A DNA stretch of 64,000 nt. Origin: a virus. The notes under the pieces are model-generated. The model worked only from the letters and a program-made list of their open reading frames with translations. It was not told the DNA's origin and did not search any database. Location: IMG/VR virus record IMGVR_UViG_3300044712_002452, positions 1 through 64,000 of that record. One strand, 5' to 3'. Of this stretch, positions 56,701-64,000 are shown one piece after another; the first letter of the stretch is position 1, and each line of letters opens with the position of its first letter. Position numbers and translations under genes: made by a program.

Positions 56701-59700
56701 CCCATTGTACATTTGGTTTTATCGGAAAGTGAGCGACAGCAAAATGACTATTATCGGGAAGGGGATGAAAACCGAAAGTACAAAATGACGGATAGCGCCC
56801 GTGATTTAGCCATTCGGGATACGCTGGCTGAGATGAATCAGTACGGTGAGTATCTGGAATTTGACTGGACCAAATCAATTTCAAGGGGTGAATTTTTCAA
56901 TCGACTCAAAGGATTCGGTTTGTTGCCTTTGGATTTAAAAAATCCGCGGTATAATGAAAAAACCAAGCAATGGGAGTATCCGGAATTAAGTCCTAAGAGT
57001 GCCGCTTCTATTAAACAGTTGCAACAAGTATTTAAAGAAGAAACCCTGCGGGAAGGGGTTTTAGCGGAAACCAACGGGGAACCGGTATTGCTGAGTACGC
57101 TTACTGCCAAAATGCAGAATAGACAGTTACTCTATCTTTTGGAATTTATGAACCAAAAGAAAGGTAGCGATAATATGACCGAGATTCAGCAAACCATGAA
57201 TTTCGATACGAAAACCATGGCCAGCGGATACGATGTCAATGCCCGTATTCAGCGATATAAGGATTTACGCAATAATGCCGTTTTAAGTGCTGATACGATA
57301 GAATATCTCTGGTCAAAGTCGATTACTTCACCACTCAATAACAATGAGTTTGTGAATGCATTGCTGGAAAAGATATTCCCGTTGATGAACCATCCTACGC
57401 TCAATGATGAACTGCGGTTTCATTTGGACTCGGTTGTTTCGGAAAAACTCGTATTCGGAGATGATCAAAAGGAACGGTTCGCCCGGATATTCAAAGCTGA
57501 TTTTGCAGGCTATGTCTTGCAAAACTATGTTGAAAAGAGTCCGGCGGCCATGGCTATGTTTAAAAGCTACTACCAAACGGAACTGGGTTTTAACGAATAC
57601 CTCAAGTCGCTCATTGAAAACGGTACGCTCATGAAGCAACACCGGGAAATTCAAAACGATCCTCAGTTTTATGAGTTAGCAGAGACTTTTCCGATTCTCA
57701 ATCAAATCTTCATGGATGGTGGTTTGACCAACACCGCCCTGTTTAATTTTGCCATTCCCAATTTCAGTAACAACGAACTGGAAAAGAAATCACTGGCCCT
57801 GCAGTTTTATCGCCTGACCGAGCTGGCTGATAACGATCTTAATCCTTATCACGCTAAGGTTCGACAGTATATGCGCAACCTGGGGTTGTACGATATATTC
57901 CAGAGCGGGAAAAATTATTCGACGTACACCTATATCGATATGGTGCCATCGGATTTAATTAACGTGCTCTACGATGAAGCGTTTCGCGCGCTTCAATCGG
58001 AGATGGCGGCCAGTCCTGACCAGAATGTTTTAGAAAACGCGGTTTCCGATTTTGCGCGGATGTTCTTTAAGAACAATCAAAACTATTTGCTCAAAGAAGA
58101 GCAGTATATCGCCGGCTCTCCGGTTAAAGACGAAAACAAAAGGGGCAAGTGGTATCATGACAGCGCTTTGTTTGCAGGGGTTCAAATTCAATTGCCTGCA
58201 TATCAGATGCGCCGAAAGCGACTGGCACGAGAAGAGCTGGCCATGGGTTCCAAAAATCGTAGAGCTATCGTCGAAGGGGTAAAAACGCTCACCATGCGTA
58301 ATTATCGCTTGAACGCAGGCATGCTCTATGAACTTCAAGCGGATCCGTCGGATACCAATCGGGCAGTAGTAGACTTGGAGTATATGGGTCCGATTAGGTA
58401 TTCAGATTTACAGGCCATGACGCCGGAGCAGCAAGATATGTATGCTACCCAGGAAGGATTCGGATATGAAGTCTTGAAACCTCAGCTTGTAGGTGACTTG
58501 GTGATTCCGGTGGGAATATCGGGTTCGGGTCAGGAAGTCTGGATTGAACAGATACGTCGTGCTACACCCAATGTGAAAATACAGGTAGTATCGTTAGAAG
58601 CTATAGCTAAAAAAATTGATATTTCCGATCCGGTCCAAAAAGCCACTGAAATGATTCAGTTGGTTAATAATGCTGTATCTAATGCTTTAACCGTCGGTGA
58701 AAAAGTAATCGTCGATGCTACCAATTTAAACGAAGCTTATCGGGATGCCATTGTTAAAGCCGTTCAAGCTGAGTTTCCACAAAAGAAGATTTCCTATAAA
58801 CTGTTTGAAGCTAATCCCAGTAAGTCGCGTCACCGGATGCAACAAGCCCAAAAACGTACAGGTGTCAAGCCAGTAAGTGATGCGGTACTGGCACAACAAC
58901 TGAATCTGTATCAAAAGTTTGAAGCGCGGTTCAAGGCTGAAAAGTGGCAGGATGAAGATCAGTTGAACCAAGAACTCCGAACTCAGCAACAGGTGGGAAA
59001 ACCCCGCCCGTATGAAGTGATGATAGAAGCGATTATGAAAGGGGAAACCAAGTCTATCAAAAAAATTGACTTTATTGATAACAATGAGCCGATGCATTTA
59101 TATGCTGTCAAGCTCTTGCGTACCGGAGAATATGCTTACGGTAAACGCTTTGTGTTACCGTCTAGACTTGAATACAATGGTCAGACCCGTGAAAACCAAT
59201 TTGTTTCCAAAGACCAGAAAAAAGCCAATGTCGCTACACACTTGATTTCTTTTGCTCCCGCGCCGGGGGAAGGTGAGCGTATATCTGCTTCGTTTGGCTA
59301 TGCCCAAGCGGCCAAAGGCCAGGGTGTTCCGGTAAATACGATGGCTTATGGAGAAAGCCAGATACCTTATGATCAGGATACTGTGGCCATGGTTACCATA
59401 CGAGGTAAGGGTGCGGCTACCGAAGTGGAGAAAAAAGCCACTGAAATCGAAATGTTGAATGTATTACTGGCCGGTGGAACGATTGTGCAAGACGATAAAG
59501 AAGGTCGACAAACCGATTGGAATAAGACCGGTGAATTTGAAGTAATGCGCGCAGTGGTAGACCGCTTGGCCCGGGCATACAGCATGCCTACGGGTGAGTT
59601 TTTTAGCAAAGGATTGGAATACAGCGAGCATCAGCAAAACAAAGACGGTAAGGGTGGATACGCACAGTATCGGCTAAAACTGGAAGTGTTGTTTGTATTA

Positions 59701-59919
59701 AGTATGAAATCAAGCAGCATTTTGAACAGTGACACTTTAATTGCTCGCCGTCAAATTAGCAATTTTATGAAAGACAAGAAAAACAAGTCCTGGTTAGAGG
59801 CAAAAGCCAAATCGCTGAATTTAACCGCTGAGCAATATTTAGGAAAAGTAGAAAGCGAATTGGGTGATTTGCGTACTTTTTTGGACGTCAAAGCTTACGA
59901 ACAAAAGTTGTTATGTTAA
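50722..59919 (+). CDS. Giant virion RNA polymerase, 3065 aa
   Basis: Carries the signature of the crAss-like phage RNA polymerase (as in phi14:2 gp66): a first barrel segment with YKMNGSMLTQ (K1277 a candidate catalytic Lys), then YRIPTAGRN (from 1391) and the second barrel with GDVIILPSEIVIKSGSDYDI, where D1431, D1433 and D1435 form the metal-binding DxDxD. Such enzymes travel in the virion and transcribe early genes after injection. At about 2590-2740 there is a polynucleotide-kinase-like P-loop domain in which the Walker A reads GISGSGQE (2598-2605), lacking Lys and Ser/Thr, while VDATNLNE (D2665) and the later KLFEANPSKSRHR are kept, so it looks inactive. The last 250 residues form another unrecognised domain. 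It is longer than the roughly 2200 residues I recall for gp66. Confidence 0.9.
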   Translation: MSVCKLVIDDMHLPLLMGKMEFFVIKAIENNTELMTMFQNKDSQLFSRLYGAAYEELLKKAEMYRQGIEANRAAIEPEPGEDVDLSERARIIEDNAAYQSYIDHDQAILSNLEDLIESYFPLFETYIKQTDLFGKVKVDDREVEDDSIRMSFEQTASDLNNLDDVSTLIQFLVRGLQKAVFQKEFAGTDEAFMYAEDEYGTTVNVDYAMFMRKMLNDLEGLKTSEDMMDKLKQLAISDFGYKMLLERIDAVAVTDSLKFDLLVALMQTASKAILPVYTVSTDGPTWTVYENSTGKEIQLTMLARENFARHGIIFKGEQLASQDENGRFYLDANSPFAQKKKIALSTIQDQIDFLAALGFPLAESTRKAILKSPELIGILPNSTNRNYSALSHILYSIDQRIQSGYTLFDPFVELQKSVRGGITQNQIINHVVKDINLVLTAETRYSDKYSAIRVVKNANQDAINTQQLYNNYTLIATAINQVDKYPTLQDLLEGEPALFYLDPRTTPSARNSVFLNTMFEMDPDSSTFGRRKRDRSTNLPVKLEVVNFNSLKVRSDENDKATDLNPIDKIAMDFNGFFRKGLKETPRPGDKSTVVAMKVSSYGHTDLDLQKQDYPLSLENRNDRKPFLNIMYGYFEDVMMHKYLHQRGFYAKWKNSDKHLENGFGMYDSILSFNPAIGDQLKAEIMAQLAAAQNQEQARDIIQAFWNKYETALGTLIENFFTQRAQKMLRIVELNRNPRIQYKDLFNTAHIRNELDSHFFDMEDPLEREAAMTFYLKNAFILNTEVFKLVHGDTFYFVDTHKRLSKDTATGHFTFMDEGLMGMLNNYDASGSKNSYGAYTNYGQILYWAELFERGDIDEETYERKIEESKIKPTFRSAVIQEVKFKSVYHQKMKDEIEALRENGQLSDEEYRVYKASLEAQIDNSYGDKGNKEADGQGVATLDFYRTMSLLTNTWSPKQEETYKKITEWNSLERKLKSRASYTDDSMTTLNADGQAALRLRDQIQFSREEMGYFPLRKFQYAGPTRHEQSVNGETVAVAVPIFDKFSLRPLLPSVFGVGDPTDQYLWERMMHHNISYVKFESATKVESPKVTDTLYLNFDAENPSVRNPVSVNYAGGFEVENGGFVTTHELFFDRFKEQVSIEEDPHGSVIFGSQARKLFMMNLLGVDESNPLYENLITQYRGLLDDLITLRRNEIIQNMGGRYDQATQTYSIVNPDTFAAFVRTEFEKKGADSTIMAALKLNDRGELVYGLDAVNQSKAIEKLILSIMNRQMVRYKMNGSMLTQMASTGTERVGGFNRKATEAAYEKYGTNGLRFYGLEKKANGRFTVRSAEVKISMNKNFSPLLNLEDPERPGVAVGTVERLNELLRAESAEALAFQQATESARRMIAYRIPTAGRNFLDHFVIKEFLPEEAGDVIILPSEIVIKSGSDYDIDKMFAFYPNLDYSGERIDTDYTSSDIYSVLAELQTLKDTRAEINESIEALKTDSVYQTALSEGSRLETLLAEYRNSRKLLYAQAEKLKSEGRVRSAAYEDLVEQIKLLDGRISATDESRRNYLETKYLKERGLSRRRSIRDIREQRFTNDKYDIYFEDETVTGSNSVAPTVKWNRVIFDVRKNQRLEPFTADGKKNGVYTRALNAYIAQYDFTYHNLIDDFYIPYALERSNNPAQLAYLIRKHEKNQDYAEVIEKAKARFESVTGFEPTANTLKIAAAQYPIAVENDKLVFTQNDSYYERKSKIRAKERYLKQLEQKAQNRLLDVVHETLALGENFLQTVTPSSDFHIDPIVDDLFQRLGILKPGEKRGKKHYNNTEALMEQENLEKMISLMRAKENLGIAAVYNAFNILLQDSQAMSNPEFLRKNKIGSFFTLDNPSKGLRYEKEAGYYVTEIAYGGLYDEKGVFKSEFYTEFINAFVDAANNDYAFAINLVKEFAPIAFYMKAQGLSSEKILYFINQPVMRTYVKHLRKHTALVNKTLAPVYLPRNHRPGLGDEESTPIVHLVLSESERQQNDYYREGDENRKYKMTDSARDLAIRDTLAEMNQYGEYLEFDWTKSISRGEFFNRLKGFGLLPLDLKNPRYNEKTKQWEYPELSPKSAASIKQLQQVFKEETLREGVLAETNGEPVLLSTLTAKMQNRQLLYLLEFMNQKKGSDNMTEIQQTMNFDTKTMASGYDVNARIQRYKDLRNNAVLSADTIEYLWSKSITSPLNNNEFVNALLEKIFPLMNHPTLNDELRFHLDSVVSEKLVFGDDQKERFARIFKADFAGYVLQNYVEKSPAAMAMFKSYYQTELGFNEYLKSLIENGTLMKQHREIQNDPQFYELAETFPILNQIFMDGGLTNTALFNFAIPNFSNNELEKKSLALQFYRLTELADNDLNPYHAKVRQYMRNLGLYDIFQSGKNYSTYTYIDMVPSDLINVLYDEAFRALQSEMAASPDQNVLENAVSDFARMFFKNNQNYLLKEEQYIAGSPVKDENKRGKWYHDSALFAGVQIQLPAYQMRRKRLAREELAMGSKNRRAIVEGVKTLTMRNYRLNAGMLYELQADPSDTNRAVVDLEYMGPIRYSDLQAMTPEQQDMYATQEGFGYEVLKPQLVGDLVIPVGISGSGQEVWIEQIRRATPNVKIQVVSLEAIAKKIDISDPVQKATEMIQLVNNAVSNALTVGEKVIVDATNLNEAYRDAIVKAVQAEFPQKKISYKLFEANPSKSRHRMQQAQKRTGVKPVSDAVLAQQLNLYQKFEARFKAEKWQDEDQLNQELRTQQQVGKPRPYEVMIEAIMKGETKSIKKIDFIDNNEPMHLYAVKLLRTGEYAYGKRFVLPSRLEYNGQTRENQFVSKDQKKANVATHLISFAPAPGEGERISASFGYAQAAKGQGVPVNTMAYGESQIPYDQDTVAMVTIRGKGAATEVEKKATEIEMLNVLLAGGTIVQDDKEGRQTDWNKTGEFEVMRAVVDRLARAYSMPTGEFFSKGLEYSEHQQNKDGKGGYAQYRLKLEVLFVLSMKSSSILNSDTLIARRQISNFMKDKKNKSWLEAKAKSLNLTAEQYLGKVESELGDLRTFLDVKAYEQKLLC

Positions 59920-59950
59920 TCTACAACTGGAAATAAATCGGTAATTTTAA
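59916..59950 (+). promoter_or_regulatory. Promoter-like element before the third giant gene
   Basis: TTAATCTACAACTGG (overlapping the polymerase stop codon), AAATAAATCGG and TAATTTTAA, parallel in order to the element at 38494. The next ATG is at 59978. Confidence 0.4.
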
Positions 59951-59977
59951 CACATAATCTTTAATAATCAGACCCTT

Positions 59978-62900
59978 ATGTTTTCTTGTCCTAATATATC
60001 CCATCCTTTATATATTCAAATGGTTGAAGAATTTGGCGAAACCGAAGCTTCACTGATCTACGCCAAAAACAACTATGCGATGCCTGAAACCATTCAGGAA
60101 GCGCAAGTCTTGATGCGAAAGGTTAGCACGGATTTTTTTCGGGAGCGTTTTGAGCAAGTGCCGATGAGTGAAATATTGAAAAGCAAAGAAGCGCTGCGTG
60201 ATTTTTTGGTAGAATATGAGCTTATTGAAGCAGAGCCGCACATCAGTCACCCTAATCGTTATATGATAACACCTGCGGGTAAAGCTGAAATTTTGGATAT
60301 TTTAAAGGGTCTTCAAGAGCGATATGGGTATCCGTTTTCAGTAATCGACGATACGTTTGTAGAATTGGATGCCGAGCGGATAACGGAAGTAAACGGAAAG
60401 CATGAAATGGTCAAAGCTATTCCTGATTTAACCGATGATGAAATCATTCATGCCGTAGTAGAAGGGTGGGGGTTGAGCCCTTTGCAAAAAGAGAAACTGT
60501 TAACCAAGTTTTCAACGGAAGATTTGCGAAATTTGATGATCGAGCGAATGAATCAAAATGCGTTGTTGCCGGCTGGCGCACCGTATGACTTTCGTTCTTA
60601 TCGAGTAATGGTTGATTTGTTTTTGTCTATGGATCCGACTTTAAAAAAGTTGTTTCCTAAAGTACACGGCACTCCTACTTATCAGTATGAATTAAGTTTA
60701 AAAAAATACATTGTTGAAAAAAGAGCGCTAAATTCTGAAATCGACTACGATTTACTCACCCGTGATTCACTCGCTCAGATTTTAAGTATGGTGGGGCATC
60801 GATCCGAACAAGCCACTGCAGCAGAAATGGATGTTTTCACCGATTTTTTTATGGATGCTCATAAGCGACTGGCTCTGATTGACAATATGCATCTCTACGA
60901 TGCCACCAATCGGGCGGTGATGAAAGAAAGTCGTCAACAAGAAAACGCTTTACCTCAAAAACCGCAATCCCGCAAACTCTATTACGCTACGGCACCCGGT
61001 CGGAAAAAAGGAAAAACTCTGGCCGAAGAATTTGAAGCTCAAAAGCCAAATGATACCCAGCGTGAAATCATCGCCAAGTTGGTTGAAATGGGTACCCGTA
61101 ATCCTTTTGATGAAGATGCTCACCAGCACTTTTTTGTTCCGCCGGGTGGCGGCACCCCGATTCCCGTACCAAGTACTACCGGTAAATTGGGAAGCGATTT
61201 CGATAGTTCTCTGATGCGCACCGATATCATCGAAAGCTTTGCCAAAGCGCAAGCTGAAGGCGTGTTCACCACAGATGTGAACAATATGGATGCTGAACAA
61301 GGGTTGCTGTATTTGGTCGAACAATGTGCCAAAGACCAAGGGGCATTTTCACTCGAAGATTTACGGATCTTTCTTGACCCCTACGGAGATGATTACAAAG
61401 TACTCTTTAATGTCATTGCCGATAACGTCGGCATGCAAATAAAAACGCTTTTTGGTACGGCTGTACACGCCCTGATTGAAGACTTCATCAACGGTAAACC
61501 GGTGGATTTAGAGCAGTTTCGGGATAATCCAATGGTCAATATCGAAATGCTGCATGCCGCACTTTACGGTACTGATGTAAACAACCCCGGTGTATTTGAC
61601 GTGCTCAAAAAGCTACGATCTGAAGGGTATGTGTTTATGCCTGAAGTAAAACTCTCCAATGTGAACATGGGGGGTATCATTGACGTAGTAGCCATATCGC
61701 CGGCCGGTGTGGTCCGCATATTGGACTTTAAAACCAAGAACATACGGGAGAAGTACAAAAGCAAGAATAAATCGCTCACCGAAGAATTTTTGGAAGTAAT
61801 CGAACTGAACTCTTCCAAAGAAGTAACGGGTGACCCGGCTATTGTACTCCAAAACGTGCTGGGCTTCAAACGGAACCTGGTAAAAAAATGGAGTCAGCAG
61901 CTCAGTTTGTACAAAAAGATTCTAATGGAAGCCGGTGTAACGGTAGAAGATCTGGTGATCATCGGTTTACCTTATATGGTCGAAGATGAAACCGGCGCCA
62001 TGGTGGATATGAAAATGGTGCAAGTAGAAGTACCTTTTGAAAAAAACATCGGAAACAACTTGTTTCAGTCTATCGATCCCAGTTTTGACGCCAATCATGT
62101 CGTAAAAAACAAACCCGCTGAAGACGCGCTGGAAAAATCCTTGCGGGCTCTCGGAGAGTCCAAAGTCTACGAAATGTTGATCCGAAGCTTTGCCGTGATC
62201 GATCATATGTACAGCTACTACGGTTTTAGCAAAGACACCAAAGAGATATACGATGCCCTGAAACGGGGTGTAACCGATCAGAACGATTTTAAAAATCTGC
62301 GGAACTATGTCAAGCGGGCCATTGAAGACGAACAGGGTATTCAATCCTATACCCATACGGTTCGTGACTTTATGCACATGATTGTAGAAAGTGCTGAAAT
62401 CGTAAACATAGTGGTCGATCAGTTCAATAAAGCCAAAGCTGAAATCGCCGATACGCCGCTGGCTATGAAAGCCAAACTCAACAAGCTCCATAAACTCAAC
62501 GAATTTCTGAAGGGTTATAACCGGATGTTTGAAGAGATATCATCTATTGAGAGCATCACCGATTCGGATAACCCGGTACACAAACAAATCGCCACTATTC
62601 AGGGGGTAATCAAAAACGTACAGGACTCTTATATCCAGGATGTAACGCCGATTGTGGCGGGGATTCTGGCCGGTCAGAACGGCGGTGAGCTTTTGCTCAA
62701 TATGAAACGGCAGTACGATGAGCGCATTAAAAGTGCACAGGACCGCGGGCTTTATGAAGAAGCAGCCAAACTCAAAAAGGAACGTGATGAACTGGGTGAA
62801 CTGGCCACTATTCAGCAAACCCTGCAGGGAAAACGCGGGGATTCGTCATATTTTTATTCTCAATGGGTGAGTACGCTTTCCAATCCGGACGTAGTGATCG

Positions 62901-64000
62901 CTTCGTTTGCCAAGAACATGCAAAGCGCTATGAACAAAGTCCGTATCCAAAACCTGGGTTTACGGGATGATTTGGGTAAACGATTCATGCAAAGGCGAAC
63001 GCTGATGGGAAGCAGTTGGAATAAGCAAAAATTCAACGAAGGCTTAACCAAACGAGTAAAAAAATACAATAGTCGGATCGATAAAGAAACTGAAGAACTC
63101 TGGCTCTTAACCGAGTATTCAGAAGAACTGTATTACGACTATGAAAAACTGAAGCGTAAAGTAATTGATGCGCGCAAAGATATCCGGGAAAACGGTAAAG
63201 ATGCCGCTCGGGAACTGGCGCTGGAGCAAGCGACCGCCGCCGTCTTGAATTTTGAAAAAGAGTATTTCCAGTCCGAATTCACCGATCACTATTACGAGTT
63301 GACCGGCATGCTCGATACCATGGTTACCTATGAAGGTACCACCCAATCGATTCGTAAAATTCAGGATGATCTGCGTACACAGGCCCGCGTACTGCGTAAA
63401 GCCATCGGGAATGAAGACTTCCGAGAAGGAAACATGAACCATACCGAATTCAAAGCTTATCGGGATATTCAGGAAAAGCTAAAGAATTTGGGCAGTCGTT
63501 TTGATGTCAACGGTCGGGAAAAGACCGGCGATGCTCTTAAAATCTATGAAGTACTCAAAGAATATCGGGAAAAGACCAAAGATATCTATAACCGGGAAGT
63601 GTATGAAGGACTCTTCCAGCGCCGGGAAAACGACGTAATTGCTAAATACGGAGAAGGCTCTGCAGAGCATGATCGTTTCTTGGAAGAAGAAACCGTGGTA
63701 ACGCTGAGTGACGAATACTACCAGCGTATCAGCGAAATCTATGCGCGCATGGATGAAATTGCCGGCAATACCGCCGGATATACCGTCAGTCCGATTCGGG
63801 AGCAAATCAATGAACTCAAACGGGCGTACCGGGATGATGAAAACGTGGTAAATGGTTCGTGGATGCAGGACCGTGAAGATATTTTGCAGAAGATTAAAGA
63901 CTTGGAAGAACAGGAAAAAGTCTTTTTTGAAAGTACCGACCGGGTGTTTTTCAATACCCGCAACTTAACTACGGAAGAAGCCACGGATCTAAATGCGCTC
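59978..64000 (+). CDS. Giant virion protein with RecB-like PD-(D/E)XK nuclease, 3'-truncated by the window edge
   Basis: Open for 1341 codons to the last base; the end is outside the window. The opening is MFSCPNISHPLYIQMVEEFG. A RecB/Cas4-type nuclease core is readable: H497 in GTAVHALIED, D569 in GGIIDVVA, D583-F-K585 in ILDFKTK, and Q641-x-x-x-Y645 in QQLSLYKK, all in canonical order and spacing. Downstream, from about residue 700, the protein is a long series of charged helices (for example KSAQDRGLYEEAAKLKKERD-like and EEAATAA-like stretches) without recognised domains. As the third of three giant genes it probably belongs to the injected polymerase complex. Nuclease target (host DNA, phage ends or competing phage) is unknown. 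Confidence 0.8.
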   Translation, partial: MFSCPNISHPLYIQMVEEFGETEASLIYAKNNYAMPETIQEAQVLMRKVSTDFFRERFEQVPMSEILKSKEALRDFLVEYELIEAEPHISHPNRYMITPAGKAEILDILKGLQERYGYPFSVIDDTFVELDAERITEVNGKHEMVKAIPDLTDDEIIHAVVEGWGLSPLQKEKLLTKFSTEDLRNLMIERMNQNALLPAGAPYDFRSYRVMVDLFLSMDPTLKKLFPKVHGTPTYQYELSLKKYIVEKRALNSEIDYDLLTRDSLAQILSMVGHRSEQATAAEMDVFTDFFMDAHKRLALIDNMHLYDATNRAVMKESRQQENALPQKPQSRKLYYATAPGRKKGKTLAEEFEAQKPNDTQREIIAKLVEMGTRNPFDEDAHQHFFVPPGGGTPIPVPSTTGKLGSDFDSSLMRTDIIESFAKAQAEGVFTTDVNNMDAEQGLLYLVEQCAKDQGAFSLEDLRIFLDPYGDDYKVLFNVIADNVGMQIKTLFGTAVHALIEDFINGKPVDLEQFRDNPMVNIEMLHAALYGTDVNNPGVFDVLKKLRSEGYVFMPEVKLSNVNMGGIIDVVAISPAGVVRILDFKTKNIREKYKSKNKSLTEEFLEVIELNSSKEVTGDPAIVLQNVLGFKRNLVKKWSQQLSLYKKILMEAGVTVEDLVIIGLPYMVEDETGAMVDMKMVQVEVPFEKNIGNNLFQSIDPSFDANHVVKNKPAEDALEKSLRALGESKVYEMLIRSFAVIDHMYSYYGFSKDTKEIYDALKRGVTDQNDFKNLRNYVKRAIEDEQGIQSYTHTVRDFMHMIVESAEIVNIVVDQFNKAKAEIADTPLAMKAKLNKLHKLNEFLKGYNRMFEEISSIESITDSDNPVHKQIATIQGVIKNVQDSYIQDVTPIVAGILAGQNGGELLLNMKRQYDERIKSAQDRGLYEEAAKLKKERDELGELATIQQTLQGKRGDSSYFYSQWVSTLSNPDVVIASFAKNMQSAMNKVRIQNLGLRDDLGKRFMQRRTLMGSSWNKQKFNEGLTKRVKKYNSRIDKETEELWLLTEYSEELYYDYEKLKRKVIDARKDIRENGKDAARELALEQATAAVLNFEKEYFQSEFTDHYYELTGMLDTMVTYEGTTQSIRKIQDDLRTQARVLRKAIGNEDFREGNMNHTEFKAYRDIQEKLKNLGSRFDVNGREKTGDALKIYEVLKEYREKTKDIYNREVYEGLFQRRENDVIAKYGEGSAEHDRFLEEETVVTLSDEYYQRISEIYARMDEIAGNTAGYTVSPIREQINELKRAYRDDENVVNGSWMQDREDILQKIKDLEEQEKVFFESTDRVFFNTRNLTTEEATDLNAL

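Noticed and set aside
1-64000. Alternative genetic code (stop reassignment), known in some crAss-like phages
   Set aside because: Genes end normally at TAA, TGA and TAG (for example TAG at 7299, 8086 and 17710), and no long gene is interrupted by an in-frame stop that would need read-through.
1-64000. tRNA genes, diversity-generating retroelement, integrase or insertion sequences
   Set aside because: I saw no cloverleaf, reverse transcriptase, recombinase or transposase signatures. The Rep/Par block has no flanking inverted repeats or target duplication that I could see, so it is not called a transposon.

Overview
The window reads as 64 kb of a double-stranded DNA phage of the crAss-like group (Crassvirales) infecting a Bacteroidota host. 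The basis is mixed. A 3065-residue protein carries a DYDID catalytic motif preceded by a YRIPT element, as in the virion RNA polymerases of crAss-like phages. The gene order fits this group (putative major capsid protein, appendage genes, ring proteins, muzzle, cargo proteins, giant RNA polymerase proteins). Host-type features are also Bacteroidota-like: signal peptides ending in A/Q and a TTTG-N20-TAnnTTTG promoter. Stops are TAA, TGA and TAG without read-through, so the code looks standard. All genes are on the + strand except a three-gene block at 23.9-25.6 kb. No tRNA gene, terminase, portal or DNA polymerase was recognised; these would lie outside the window.

Layout. 1-8.1 kb: end of a putative major capsid protein with a strong terminator, then virion-type proteins (a beta-helix-like 866-residue protein, a FDGP/PGTTE-type protein), two small Cys-rich proteins and two membrane proteins. 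8.2-17.4 kb: five consecutive genes whose products all begin with a Sec signal peptide: three tail-fibre-like proteins, an alpha/beta-hydrolase (esterase) and a TIM-barrel-like glycoside hydrolase. 17.5-22.6 kb: a holin-like protein, another membrane protein and five structural-type proteins, two with fibronectin-III-like domains. 22.6-25.6 kb: a plasmid-type replication and partition cassette (terminator, 22-bp iterons, Rep_3-like initiator on +; ParA, a ribbon-helix-helix partner and an Xre regulator on -). 25.9-28.9 kb: metallophosphoesterase, small zincin and ring-type proteins. 28.9-41.8 kb: a further ring/adaptor protein, the 1578-residue muzzle, and cargo proteins including one with a tail-lysozyme domain. 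41.8-64 kb: three giant proteins: 2969 residues with a zincin metallopeptidase, the 3065-residue RNA polymerase with a degenerate polynucleotide-kinase-like domain, and an incomplete protein (at least 1341 residues) with a RecB-like PD-(D/E)XK nuclease.

How it fits together. The right half would build the tail and fill the particle with proteins injected with the DNA: lysozyme for the wall, RNA polymerase for early transcription, and a protease and nuclease of unknown target. The left half makes capsid and adsorption appendages, with exported polysaccharide-active enzymes. The Rep/Par cassette suggests the genome can also persist as a low-copy replicon, i.e. a phage-plasmid. The most interesting points are this cassette inside the virion gene block, the run of exported fibre/enzyme genes, and the extra domains in the giant injected proteins.
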